This document shows, one piece after another, positions 21,690 to 34,124 of a DNA stretch of 64,000 nt; the stretch's first letter is position 1, and each line of letters begins with the position of its first letter. The stretch lies in the NCBI GenBank assembly GCA_029204225.1, contig CM055094.1:64611088-64675087 (forward strand). The letters are read 5' to 3'. The position numbers and the translations under genes are program-made. The notes beneath the pieces are model-generated. The model did no database searches and was not told the DNA's origin. It saw only the letters and a list, made by a program, of their open reading frames with translations. The stretch comes from Diphasiastrum complanatum (Eukaryota > Streptophyta > Lycopodiopsida > Lycopodiales > Lycopodiaceae).

Positions 21690-23703
21690 ATATAAGTGAG
21701 AGGCCTTACATCCAAAGATTCGCAAGTGGTTCTTCGTGAATGCTTCCTCAGGTGTTATCTTTGGTATGGCAATGGTAGGACTTCTATTTTGAAGATAGAC
21801 TGCCGTGCTACACGCTTCTGACCAAAAATCTTTTGGCAGTTTCATCTCAGCTAGCATAGATCTGGCACTTTCCACAATCGTACGATTCTTGTGCTCAGCT
21901 ACACCATTGAGAGCAGGAGTATGAGCTTGCGTAAATTGTCTTTTAATCCCACATTGATCACAAAGATCATTGAAGTCATTAGACTTGTACTCACCTCCAC
22001 TATCTAATCTTAGGACTTTGACCTTCCTACCTATCTGATTTTCGACCAATGCTTTGAAGCTCTTGAAGTTATCAAATGCATCTAATTTCTTCTTCAAGAA
22101 GTAGATCCACGTCTTACATGACATATCATCAATAAAGGTCATGAAATAGAAGGCTTTACCTAAGCACATGGTCCTCATAGGCCCGCATAAATCTGTGTGG
22201 ATTAAATCCAGGATGTTCTTTGCTCTTGCAACACTCCCTTTATTGAACTTCTCTCGATGTTGCTTCCCATATACACAAGATTTGCACATCGATTTCAAGT
22301 GATCTTCTATGGTAGGCAATCCTGTTACCATCTCCAATTTTCTCATCAAACTGAGGTTTCCCAAGTTCAAGTGACCAAGCCTCTTATGCCACAACTCAGT
22401 TTGCGATGGAATGGATGATACAAGTCCATGTTTCCTCTTAATTGTAGCATTCAACCTGTACAATTTTGTATTGGGCTCTCTTATTCCATCCGCAATAACT
22501 TTGAACTTTTGGTTCACATCCTTCACAAAGCAACGATCATGGGCAAATTCTACTTTCAACTTTTGATCAATAATGACTCCAACAAAAAGTAGATTTTTCT
22601 TCAAACCTGGTACGTAAAGTACCTCCCTGATTATCCTGCTTTTGCCATCAGGTAGTTGGATTGAAACAGTGCCTATCCCTTTGATCTTGCACACCTTACC
22701 ATTTGCTTGTGAAACGGATGTTCTATTATCCAACATTTTCAAGCTATTGAACCAATTCTTGTTCCCTGTCATGTGTCTTGTGGCTCCCGAGTCAATATAC
22801 CATGCTTGATCATCTTGATTAGATGACAATACAAATATGAAGATGCTAGAGTCTTCAATCTCACCTTCATCGACAAGGTTACCTGCTTGTTTTGGTTTCC
22901 CCTTGTCTTGTTCCACCAGGAATTTGCGACATTCACTCTTCCAATGGCCCTTTTTACCACAATGGAAGCACTTGTCTTTCTTCTTAGTCTTACTGGAAGA
23001 TCCCTCGTCCTCCTGAGACTTGGAAAATTGCTGTTTAGACTTCTTCTTGCCCTTGCCCTTGCCTTGTTTTTGGCTTGTCGCAAGTACCTGATCGTCAGTA
23101 TTTTGACATCTAGCTTTCACCATTTCTCGACGTTGCTCTTCCTGCATCAAGATTCTTGTGAGCTCGTCAAAGGTTGGCAATCTTTCTCTTGATGCTATTC
23201 CACTCACAAACATCTGATAGGGTTCTGCAATGCCGCAGAATGCATTGTGCACCAGCTCCACATCATGTATGCGCTCACCAATAGAATGCAGTTCATCCCT
23301 CATTGTCTTGATTCTGGTCATGTACGTCTAAATGTGCTCTCCTTGCTCCATTCGGGCACTATTCAGCTTTGACTTCAGAAACATGATTCTTGATGGACTT
23401 GACGTCTCAAAATGCTCCTTTAGCACATCCCATGCCTGTTTGGGTGTAACAGCATCACAAATGTGGGTAATGATGTGATCCTTCGCTGACAAGTTAATGA
23501 AGGTCAAAGCTTTTCCTCATCCTTTTGTCGAACACTTTGATATCCGCTTCATTTGGCAGCCTTCTCTCATCACCTGTGACGACTTCCCACACGTCTTTCT
23601 CCATCAGTATGTTTTTCATTTTGAATTTCCACACTGCATAGTTGGAAATCCTGTCCAATTTGCTACTTTCACTCAAAATGGACTCTCCCATGTTTGCCAT
23701 CAC
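21690..23703 (-). pseudogene. Copia gag-protease-integrase polyprotein (broken)
   Basis: The gag begins near 23,703 (MGESILSESSKLDRISNYAV, then WKFKMKNILMEKDVWEVV). A frame change near 23,495 and an in-frame TAG at about 23,329 break it. The remaining 551-residue frame starts at 23,321: UBN2-type gag end, basic linker, knuckle CFHCGKKGHWKSEC, protease AWYIDSGATRHMT, VLYVPGLKKNL, pre-integrase ELWHKRLGHLN and integrase with HTDLCGPM, DD-E residues in FIDDMS, LRLDSGGEY, HTPALNGVAEHKNRT. It ends LRIFGCKA, where normal pol would continue into RT. Confidence 0.9.
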
Positions 23704-24978
23704 ACAACTGCTTGAAACTTCTGCCGTAGGCTAAAAACAGTATGCCGAGGCCAACAATGATGTCAGAAGTTGAGAATAATGACCTGCACTTTTTCCCTTA
23801 CCAGGCCACTCGCCGCTTTTCCACCAATTTGAAAGCCAAATCAGCGTCGCCTTCCGAAATGCACTCAGTCGTCAACTCCCAACAACGTGCCCAGTGGAAT
23901 GGTGAAATCACTTCTGGCGCACTTCGAACACTTTCTCCGCTACAATCACTCTGTTTTGTTGTACCATACTTGCAGGTACAGTCTGAATGCCCTTCGTTTG
24001 AAGGTTATAGCCTTTCGTTTGGGTCAAAACGGGCAAAGGACTCAAAAATAGGGACTTTTCTAGTTTTTAAACTGTTTCTTCACCTTGAAGAAACTTCACT
24101 CTTCACTTGTGAAGGGACCCAACTCAACTTTCAGTATGAAAATTTTTAATGAAGTTGAAGGCCAGAATGCACTTCACTTCTTCAGGGCCCTCTTCAAAGC
24201 CCATCCAATGGCTGAACCAAATCTTGTGGTCCACGTTTCTCTCCCATCACGAGTTTTGGATCGTCGATGCATCTGACACCTCATCCAAAGGTTCAAACTA
24301 CATCTAGGCATTGAACCGCGCTCATACGGTCGCTATGGCCTTCCAGACGCTACAACATCCATCGCGTTGGATGCGCGCGAGCTGTCCACTCTCTCTCACG
24401 GCTTTCCTCCTCTCTTCTTACCAGCTATGGCTGCCAAGCCCTGGATCTGATCTGGCTCGCTTACTGGTTGGCGGCTACACGCGGCCTCTTTAGACCTGAT
24501 TCTAAGTCGCCCTCCTTTGAGTTTTTACAACTTGCAAAACAGATCAGTATAGAGAGAAATCTCTGATTTTGTGCTCCCAAACCCCAGACCAGGGTTTTTC
24601 ACACAAATCTGTTCTTGGCTTCCAATTCACAGTGTTCTGACAGGCCTATCCTCTTTCTCTGAGGTCGTCCTACTGCTGGAAAGCTGATGCTTCAATCCGT
24701 TCATCAACTGGTATCCGATTGAATGCACACTGACTGCAAACACCAAATAGCCTGCTTCGAAATTTCAAAATTTCGTTTGCTGAGGTTCTGATTCAGCCGA
24801 CAACCCTTGTCTCTGAACCTTCAAACAGTCTCAAGCTCACCAAGCTTCTGTGTGCTAAACTCTCTGCATCAGTTTTTCTCCTTCCGTCTTCAACCCACCA
24901 TAACCCCCGAACTCTCAGAAGACACTTCTCCCGAAGCTCTCTTCAACGACGATGTTGTACTGTGTACACTCCCTGTAT
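23704..24978 (-). other. Leader of the copia element
   Basis: Between primer site and gag is an unusually long ~1.27-kb leader, GC-richer than the surroundings. Plus-strand ORFs at 23,742-24,493 show no recognisable domain and are probably accidental. Confidence 0.5.
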
Positions 24979-24991
24979 GGCTCTGATACCA
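24979..24991 (-). promoter_or_regulatory. Primer-binding site (initiator Met tRNA type)
   Basis: On the minus strand it reads TGGTATCAGAGCC, complementary to the 3' end of plant initiator methionine tRNA, directly next to the LTR. Confidence 0.85.
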
Positions 24992-25250
24992 ACTTAGAAT
25001 TTGCTTTGCACAGGAACACAGATCATGCTACACATAACACAGACAGAAAACACTCTCCACAACAAGCTCACATAACAAAATGAAATTACATTGTACATAT
25101 AGTTGTTCCCTCAAGCAACCCATGCATGACCCAGGTTGCTGTTGGCGGGACGTGTGTCCCTTCAACTTGCCTCGTGGTGAGGCCAACTGATCCTTATCCA
25201 CTGATAGGACCCACAGTACAGTAACACAGTGATTCTACTTTAATTCTAAC
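24992..25250 (-). repeat. Short copia LTR (259 bp), apparently shared by two elements
   Basis: Minus strand: starts GTTAGAATTAAAG and ends GCAAATTCTAAGT, with the short inverted repeat TTAGAATT at both ends. TG and CA termini have mutated. It is immediately preceded by a G-run polypurine tract (25,251-25,259) and immediately followed by a primer-binding site. It therefore acts as 3' LTR for the copia remnant on its right and 5' LTR for the element on its left. Confidence 0.65.
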
Positions 25251-25430
25251 GCCCCCCCCCAAAAGAACTCTTTTGGCTCTTAAAATTACATCGATTGGTC
25301 AGACAACCTTATCTGTAGCATTTTGAATATTATTCCGTAGTTCTTTAATCATAATAAAACAAAAGAGACTATATGGACAAGCTACAATGGACTTCTTAAA
25401 TGGATATAAACTCAACATGTGATGTTGAAG
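25251..25430 (-). pseudogene. 3' end of a copia element
   Basis: It matches 11,518-11,695 closely (AAAGAACTCTTT...TTAAAATTACATCGATTGG...TTTGAATATTATTCCG) and includes the polypurine tract. Only the untranslated 3' segment is present; RNase H coding sequence is cut off near 25,430. Confidence 0.75.
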
Positions 25431-26449
<1,019 letters not shown>

Positions 26450-27162
26450 GCTAGCAAAAACAACTGACAAGACACGACCTCTATTCTCCAACAGAATTCA
26501 TTGTGGCATCAACAGTTGCCTTGTCCATATTGATAAACTTATAGGTGGTTGTATGCGAACTTCACTCCAGACACCACTTCCAATATGATACGCCATCAGC
26601 ATCGCCTCATCTAAATACCTTGCCATGCCATAAACCATGACATACATAACGTTGCCACATAGGACTGTTTGATCCATGAGGTCCGAAGGGTGTCGAGCTA
26701 AGTTTCCAATTTCATTCCAGCATCTTGAGATTGATCGTACACAAGCGTCCTACTGACACAATCGCATCTCATGAATATCTCGTGTTGTTACCACAATTAC
26801 CTTGTATGCCTTGGTGAGTTTGTCCACCACCAATCTTTGTATGGGACTGACGTGGGTAGCTGGTGCCACAGGGAGGATCGGTAGTTGTCTCCAACACTTC
26901 AACAAGGGGTTACACACACTAAATCATTCATGCTGATGCTGATCTCTCTGATTTGAGGCAATCAAAAGTAGCCCTCCATCCGGAGCATAAACCTTATGAC
27001 GGATGCCTCCGTTGGAGGTATCCAAATGCTCCTTGAGGAATTGGAGATGTGTCGCATCTTGTATTTTACAGATTAGAAAGATTAAACATCTATAACTAAT
27101 TGCGAATTACAAGAGTGGCATATTAGCCACGATCTAGAATACTTCTGATGATGTCATGATAT
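26450..27162 (-). pseudogene. F-box/kelch protein, exon 1 (F-box plus kelch-like region)
   Basis: Minus-strand reading starts SSEVF-IVANMPLL, a decayed F-box, and ICKIQDATHLQFLKEHLD. It continues YAPDGGLLLIASNQRDQHQ, the hallmark VCNPLLKCWRQLP, RLVVDKLTKAYKVIVVTTR, RCWNEIGNLARHPSDLMDQ, GNVMYVMVYGMARYLDEAML, SGVWSEVRIQPP and LLENRGRVLSV. These are the segments of plant F-box/kelch-type substrate receptors of SCF ubiquitin ligases. Stops at several places and one frame shift near 26,500 make it a pseudogene. The 3' exon lies upstream (27,491-27,711), an order opposite to that of a gene. Confidence 0.75.
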
Positions 27163-27490
27163 CAGATCAGATATTTGTACCCCATGGTACTTGGCTGATC
27201 TTCTTGGCTGTTCGTGGAGCACGACTGAATTTGTGTCGTGTCGCCTTGGTCAAAGATTCAGAATTAAAAGCTAGCAAAGCTTTGGCATTAGAAACAAAAT
27301 GTTTCTTCAGCCCCCTCTCAAAGCATGATAGCTTGACGACTCCAAGACTGCTCCTCTGTCTCTCGGATAGACCTTTGTCTAGGGCCTTTGTGAAAATGTC
27401 AGCAACCATTCTAATGAAGGTGGTCTGCAGCATCTTCTTCCCAATCAAATCCCTGATCAAGTGGTACTTGATCGCAATGTGTTTCGTCCT
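27163..27490 (-). pseudogene. Copia RNase H C-terminal remnant
   Basis: RTKHIAIKYHLIRDLIGKK and VADIFTKALDK are the last RNase H landmarks of copia pol; KHIAIKYHVIRDLVEKK of the element at 34.2 kb is nearly identical. It follows the F-box exon 2 in frame, giving one 180-codon chimeric ORF, and its tail abuts the F-box exon 1 start. Confidence 0.75.
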
Positions 27491-27711
27491 TGAGGCCTCC
27501 ATGTCTAAATTGAGACTTCCAACACTAAAATGGTCAAGCTGGTAGTCAAACATCCCCACCGGCCATGTGATGTTTGTACTCCATTGCCATGATCCTTGCA
27601 ATAAGTCGTACACTACAGTGCGTGGTTTTTTTGTCTTCATCACATCATGCCACTTCAACAGTATGTAATCTCCAAGTCCCATAGCATACCACCACCACCG
27701 ATCAGTCATCT
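27491..27711 (-). pseudogene. F-box/kelch protein, 3' exon
   Basis: An acceptor-like CTACAGAG precedes EMTDRWWWYAMGLGDYILL, then KPRTVVYDLLQGSWQWSTNI and TWPVGM. This is the C-terminal blade region of F-box/kelch proteins (GxGDxILL...LVYDLxxxxWxWL). It reaches near the natural end (LNLDMEA) before copia sequence begins. It lies 5' of exon 1 on the same strand. Confidence 0.65.
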
Positions 27712-29010
27712 CTGTAGTACATGATCATTAGCAAAAACATGTTAGAATTATCCGACACTAGGTATTGTACACAATTAGATCAACATACACTAGAATTTGT
27801 TTTTGAAAAGTTGGAACTTGGGAGATGAAAAGCCCAAAAAATGAGACTGATTAAAGACATTGAAAGTCCTAAAAAAATGCTAGGAATTATAATATTAAAA
27901 GCCTAAAAACGTAGAAATTCATGTATCAAAAAGATGAAAAGCATAAAAAATGTAAAAATTCAAGACATTTGAAAGCCCTAAAATATCCAAGGGTCCTAAA
28001 GACTAAAACCACTGAAACTGTAAAAATTCAAGACATGGACAACCCAAAAAATGTAAGTCTACTAGGGGAAATTCTTGACGAGGGATTGGTCTCGCCAGAA
28101 AGCCCTACAGGGAAAGGGCCCACACTGCCCCTACGTGAATGATTGAGGAATACCGCTTCCAATCCCGAGGGCCGTCTCAATCAACCCGTGCTCCTCAACC
28201 GATGAGGGTTTTACAAGCCCCCAAAGGCATGCTGCAAGGAGGTGTAACTACAATCTCGATTCTATCGGTCCTAAGGTCTAGTTTCTTTGTCTTCTAGATC
28301 GTCCATCCCTCTAAGTAGAAATCTGTAGAGGGATCGTCGATATTGTCTTCCCCTATCTTCTTCTCCTAGACCTTGTTCTGATCGTCTATTGGTACTACCA
28401 GCTGGTCTGGGTAATCGTACTGGTGAAAGAATAAAGTTTATGATGCAAATCTTGTGAGCATGAATAGATATTTGATGTGATTATGCCCTTGTAATGGCAC
28501 TTTCTGAGAAAGCCCCAATAACATTGGACTTGACTATAGACTTGTGGATTCCAAAGGCATCTTCTGATGAAACCTGAGTCACTTTTGAGAGGAAACTCAA
28601 CGAGAGTCAGGGACACTGTATGGAGAAATCAATTGAATGAAAGTGAGGCAATCATGCAACCGAGACTAGGTAGAAGACTATATCAACTGTAAGATATCAA
28701 TTCACAGAGATATGGTGAGATGATAACCACTGACCTTAATGCATAAGGTATCTTTAAGAAGTTTGGACGTGAAGGCATTTTGAGTTTAAGAAATGTCTAC
28801 GTACAAAGATTCAGAAGCAAAGAAGAAACAAGAATTGATCAAAGACAATTGAACTCCACAATGACGTACTATTTTGACCATATAAAATCAGATTCAAAAG
28901 CAGATTATGCAGATACCAAATTTCATGAGTTTGAAAAAATTGAAGAGGCTAGCCATGTAATGATGAAGATAGGCACAAATATCACAAAATTGTTGGATTT
29001 TGTTGAGTGA
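27712..29010. other. Unidentified sequence with one small ORF
   Basis: The right-hand flank of the F-box exon is intron-like and AT-rich, with a repeated GAAAGCCCTAAAA-type phrase at 27,830-28,030. 28,060-28,390 is GC-richer. An ATG ORF at 28,780-29,010 (76 codons, charged, no known motif) cannot be assigned. Its GAGGCTAGCCATGTAATGATG is shared with 57,126. Confidence 0.35.
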
Positions 29011-31000
29011 TTAAATTAGATGAATCCTAAGCTTAGGACAACTACATAGCTCAAATTTCACGCATGTGACTTAAGATAACTCAAATTTGATACATAACAT
29101 GTAATTTTGGACTTTATTAGTTGACATGGCTCATTAAGTGATCAAGTTCAATCATTTTTAAGTCTAGTACATTTAGATTGTTTGAATTTGATTGCTTTTT
29201 GATGGAATTAGACCCTTATCACATGAGATAGTTGAAATTCAATGTATATCACTCAAGATAGCTTGATTTGGGACATTATCACTAAAAAATGTAACTTAAG
29301 TGATGAAATCAGAGGAATCTTGTGTCCAAGACTAATAATTAGACTAGAACCAAATTGATGTCTACATGTCTCAATAGCTTCAGTTCAATGCCTATACTAC
29401 AAGTTAGTCTCTAACTACTTAACATGGCTCATCAAGTGATCGAACTTAATCGATCTCGATTTTTAAGCATTTAAATTGCTTGAGTTCTATCTCTCATGGA
29501 TGGAATAGGTTCCTATCACTTGAGATAGCTCATATTGACATTTGCTAAAAATAGGCTAATTACCTCTTCAGATTCAATTTGAACATCTACCAATCAATAC
29601 TCTAATTCAAACTATGACAATGAATGATGGGTCAATTGAGACCACTCAATTTTGGTCCCTATTGCTCAAGAATAATGAAAGTAGAAGAATTTTAAGCTTA
29701 AGATCCTATAGCTCAAATTTCATCCACATAACTCAAAATAGCTCAAATTTAATGCGTAGCATGTAATTTTGACTTTTATTAATTTACATGGCTCAATTTC
29801 AGTCATTTTTGAGTCCAATATGCTTAAGTTTCCTTAAATATAATCCCTTTTTGACAGAACTGACCCCTATCACATGAGATAGCTAAAATTCAATTTATAA
29901 CACTCAAGACAGTTTGATTTTGGACATGATCACCCAAAAATTTTATTAAGTGACGAAAGTAGAGGGATCTTGAGTCCAAGACATTAAGCTAGCACAAATT
30001 GGATGTCGACCACTCGCAATAATTCGAGTTTGATACATATATTACAATTCAAGCTTTAACTAGCCCTTGATGATCTTCTTGGAGTAATTGCTTGGCTATT
30101 GCTCTTCCTCAAGATCAAGATTTGATCCTCAGCCACCTCCCTCTTGATAACTTATTTGATTGAGCAATCAACAAGCTTATGCATCTTATTCTAATCAAAT
30201 ATGACATTTCTAGAGACCACAAACTTGTTGGAAGATGGAATGTATACCTTGTATCCCTTGCTTGCATTGTCATACATGAGTATGATCCCCTTGATTGATG
30301 ATGGATTCTCCTTTGTCCTTGTCTCCAAAGGTGTATCTCAAATTTGGTCTTTTTCGGTTGAAGTTGTCAATTGAATGATCAAATCAAAGGAATCTTTGCT
30401 TTAGGACCTTCAGAGAACTCGATTTTAATCCATTTTCTATGCAACTCACCCCTATTAAATTTGATCTATGATCATTTGAGATAGCTCAATTTTGTCTCTT
30501 ATAACTTGAGATTGCTCGTTGAGTACTTAAATTAGAAGAATCTTGAGACTAGGACATTCAGATAGCTCAAATTTGATGTCTATTGCTTGAGAGCTCAAGT
30601 TTGATGTCTGATATGCGATTTTGGTCACTATCAGCCAATAATGTGGCTCATTGAGTGAGCAAAATCGATCAATATCAAGTTGATACATTTTGGTTGCTTG
30701 AGTTATACCTCTTATCAATGAAATTGACCCATATCACAAGAGATAGTTCAAATGTAATCTCCATCAATCGAGATAGCTCAATTTTGGCTCTTATAAGCTG
30801 AGGTTCTTTATAAAGTGATTGAATTCAAAAAATTCCAAGTTTAGGATGATTAGATTGTTTGACTTTGATCCCTCGTGATGGAATTGGCCCCCACCACTCA
30901 AGATAGCTCAAATTTGACGTCTATCATTAGAGGAGTTTTAGATTCCAAAATGGTCGTATAAGAAATCGTGCCTTAGTAAGAGAATGTTAGAGAGAGAATG
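29011..31000. repeat. Old, highly diverged tandem repeat array
   Basis: Phrases such as GAGATAGCTCAAATTTGA, CACTCAAGATAGCTCAATTTTGG and AAGTGATCAAATTCAATC recur throughout at irregular spacing (for example 29,048, 29,228, 29,520, 29,708, 29,876, 30,477, 30,572, 30,741, 30,900). The copies are too diverged for a clean period. The array continues at 32,840-33,200 beyond other insertions. Confidence 0.65.
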
Positions 31001-31655
31001 ATAAAATGACCGGAATTTTTTTTCGTTTTCTTAGTTTTCGGTGCTGCCCGCCGTCTAAGTTGTGTGGCTGGCTCATTTTTTGAAGTACATTATTAGTGCA
31101 CATGAAACAAAGCACGCTGCCATGAAACAAAGCATGCGCCACAAGCGGGAGAAAATTCCTTCCAAAATTTCATGTGTAAAGAATCGAAGTTTTACATAAA
31201 TAGAACCTCTAGCCTTTTAGATTTCTCCAGTCATGTTGTCATACTAATTTGCATATCAGCTCGTCGAATACTTGTGAGTGGTCCTGAGAATGACTTTGAG
31301 GAGCTTTGTAAGGAAGTTTTAGCAATGTGGGCTCCTTTTGCAGCTTTTTATTGATGCTATATGTCTTGTTCTTGTAGGTGCTGTGATTGCTTTTCGTAGA
31401 GTTCAGGTTTATTGTTATTTTGCTCTCCCTTAGATTAATAGTTAATATTGTTGTAGATAATGTACTGATGTTTCCAGCATCTTGGTTGAGTAAGATGTTC
31501 CCTCTGTTATTAGATTAATCACTCCTTTGTGTAGGATTAAGAGTTTGGAAGACAAGGCTTAACCTTGTAGAGGTTCAAATCCTCTTCCCTTAAACTATTA
31601 AAATAAGGGAGAACTGCAATCTCTTAATTTTTATAGAATCATAATCAAGATACGA
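31001..31655. other. No gene recognised
   Basis: A phrase with TTAATAGTTAATATTGTTGTAGATAATGT at about 31,435 is echoed at 32,471, so this stretch and the region after 32,440 flank the repeat cluster as a direct repeat. Confidence 0.4.
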
Positions 31656-32400
31656 ACATTCCATCATATTCTATGCAAAGAGTAGATCAATTTTGCTTTT
31701 GGCCTCATCTCTATCAGAGTTCAGACAAGAAAGTTATGGTAGATCAAAGATTTCTAGTACAAGATAAGCTTTTGATGACGCGACACTTGATTATGTGGAA
31801 TATCCACCATGAGATAATCTGCATTCTGGCAAAAAAACTTGTCTATTCTTGCGTCATGGCGATATGCCACATCATCATATTCTATGCAAAGAGTAGATCA
31901 ATTTTGCTTTTGACCTCATCTCTATCAAAGTTTAGATAAGAAAGTAATGGTAGATCAAAGATTTATAGTACAAGATAAGCATTTGATGATGTGGCACTTA
32001 TATTATTTGATGATGTGGCATTTGATGATTTGGAATATCTCCACCATGCGAGGATCTGCATTCTGGTAGAAAAAGCTTGTCTATTCTCGCGTCATGGCGA
32101 TATGCCACAACATCAAAATCTTTGATTAGCCATAACTTTCTTATTTGAACTCGGATCGGGATGAAGTAAAAAGCAAAAATGATCTACTCTTCACGTATAA
32201 TCCATTAAAATATCTCCACCACTCGAGAATCTGCATTCTGATAAAAAATTAAAAAAAAAAAACTAGTCTATTCTCGCCTGATGGCGATATGCCACATCAT
32301 CAAAATCTTTGATTAGCCATAACTTTCTTATTTGAACTCGGATTGAGATGAGGTAAAAAACAAAAATGTTCTACTCTTCACGTAGAATACATTGGAATGA
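31656..32400. repeat. Cluster of direct and inverted repeats
   Basis: Two direct copies (about 31,660 and 31,876) contain AGAGTAGATCAATTTTGCTT, AAGAAAGT and GTAGATCAAAGATT. Two further copies (about 32,115 and 32,305) carry the same block as reverse complement (AATCTTTGATTAGCCATAAC...GATCTACTC). All four are linked by a unit with TCTGCATTCTG, GTCTATTCT and GATGGCGATATGCCAC. Facing copies can pair into long hairpins. Confidence 0.8.
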
Positions 32401-33330
32401 TCACATATTGATTATGATTCTATAAAATATCAAAAATGTCTAGAAAATCTGTTGTTGTTCTACTCATCTGTAGTTTAATGGTTGATGTTGTTGTAGATGA
32501 TGTTTTACAGCTTCTTGTAGGTTGGCCCTCTTTAAAATATGTAAGTTTGTTTAACTATGCTTTGCTCAAAATGTATTACTACTAACCATAAGTTTTAAGA
32601 GTCGGGCAATTAGGAGTCTTGCGGGCAGCAAGTATTGTCAAATCACAACTCCAGACCCTGCCCAACGGGAGTTTTGAAATGTTCAAAATATTACCGGAAA
32701 ACCCCAAATTTTTTCAGACCGACAAACAACGTTACGTTCTTTCACAGGTGTAAAAACTTTATTGGGCCACATGTACATTGAATAGTTGAATAGTCAAGAA
32801 AAGCATCTTGACAAACAGCCCTTTTGGTGCTTGGAACTCCTCTAATGCAATCAAGACAGCTCAATTTTGGATTGCTAGATTGCATGAGTTTGTCTAGATT
32901 GCTTGAGTTTGACTCCTTATCAACAGAATTGACCCATATCACAAGACATAGGTCAAATTTTAGATGATTTAATCGCGACAACTCAATTTTGGCTACTATG
33001 TCCATTATCACTCGATCAAGTTTCAGTTTAGGACAATTGGATTGCTTGAGTTTAATTCATTATGGATTGAAATGGCCCCTATGACTCAAAATAATTCAAC
33101 TTTGAGCTATGTCAATCAAGATGACTCAGTTTTGGCCTTTATCATTAGAAGTTGCTTCTTAAGTGATCAAATTCATGGAATCTCAAGCTTACTTCTTGCA
33201 ATCATGAACTTGTAGGAAAAATAATAATTATTCTTCCACAGAGAACATGATGAAAGTTTGAATAAATCAAACTAATATCAGTGTCTGATCTATGTACTAA
33301 TAGAACAATATTAGCTCTGACTGAATATGC
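32401..33330. repeat. Continuation of the diverged tandem array
   Basis: From about 32,840 to 33,200 the AGATAGCTCAATTTTGG-type phrases return, so 31.0-32.8 kb looks like material inserted into the array. 32,580-32,760 is unique. No gene. Confidence 0.5.
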
Positions 33331-34124
33331 GTGCGAAAATAGGAGACAATAAAAAACTATTGATCAAAAATGAATTTTTCTAACTCTAAATCTGAATCAT
33401 CAATATGCATCTCTTGCTGCCTTATCTCGCTGTTGTGTCTCTGATTGAGTGAGTGAGTTACAACGAGTAGTGCACATGTATTTATATTGCTACAAGACAG
33501 GTCTTTTAGCCTTCTATTTACAGGTTTTTTGGCCTTTCAATGTTGTAACAGTAGATATCTAACTGTTTACGATGGTTGATATTCAAATAGATGTTCTGTT
33601 TCTAGGGTCAAATAAATTCCATTCGCGAATTATTTGTGACAGTCCATCTCTTTGTCTCAGCTTCGTGTTTCGCAAATTATTTGCGACACTCGTCTCTTCG
33701 AGACATTTTTGGCTTTTGCGAATTGTTCATGACAGATGACAATTCTTGAGCTTGAAAAAGAATCAGAATATTTCATGAACTGTTCTCACAATTTCGCGAC
33801 AGGTGAGCGTGAAGAACAGTCCAGAAGATTTCGTGAATTGTTCGCGACATTTGAGGTTTGAACAGGAAACAAAATATTTTGCAACAAGATTTTGTTCGCG
33901 AATCTTTTGAGCTTCAACAAGAAAGCCATGAGCTTCTACAAGAAACTGTTTCACGAATATTTCGAGTTGACTGCAAGACAAATTTTGCAAATTCTTCACG
34001 AATCTTTCGAGTTGGTCACGGATAGAAATGTTTCGATTTCGCATTCGTTTCTTTCTCATCCTTTTTCAAGTAAACTGTGTGCTTTGTTAGTACAATCAAG
34101 ATCTATCTAATCAGTTATTCTACA
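33331..34124 (-). repeat. 3' LTR of minus-strand copia element
   Basis: The right edge is defined: minus strand TGTAGAATAACTGATTAG starts right after the polypurine tract. A minus-strand TATA box (TATAAATA, about 33,479-33,486) is present. The left edge is uncertain (around 33,330-33,365). Its first ~195 bp recur at 37,168-37,363. The repeated phrases with TTCGCGAA and CGAATCTTT at 33.6-34.0 kb give the U3 a tandem-repeat character. Confidence 0.65.

Larger units (their letters stand above)
21666..25250 (-). mobile_element. Copia element, LTR to integrase, 3'-truncated
   Basis: Reading leftward: LTR (25,250-24,992), primer-binding site (24,991-24,979), a ~1.3-kb leader, gag, protease and integrase. 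The element ends within pol at about 21,690. RT, RNase H and the 3' LTR are absent. This is the least decayed retroelement coding region in the window. Confidence 0.85.

Noticed and set aside
23742-24493. Plus-strand ORFs in the copia leader
   Set aside because: No motif; they lie between primer site and gag of a minus-strand element.
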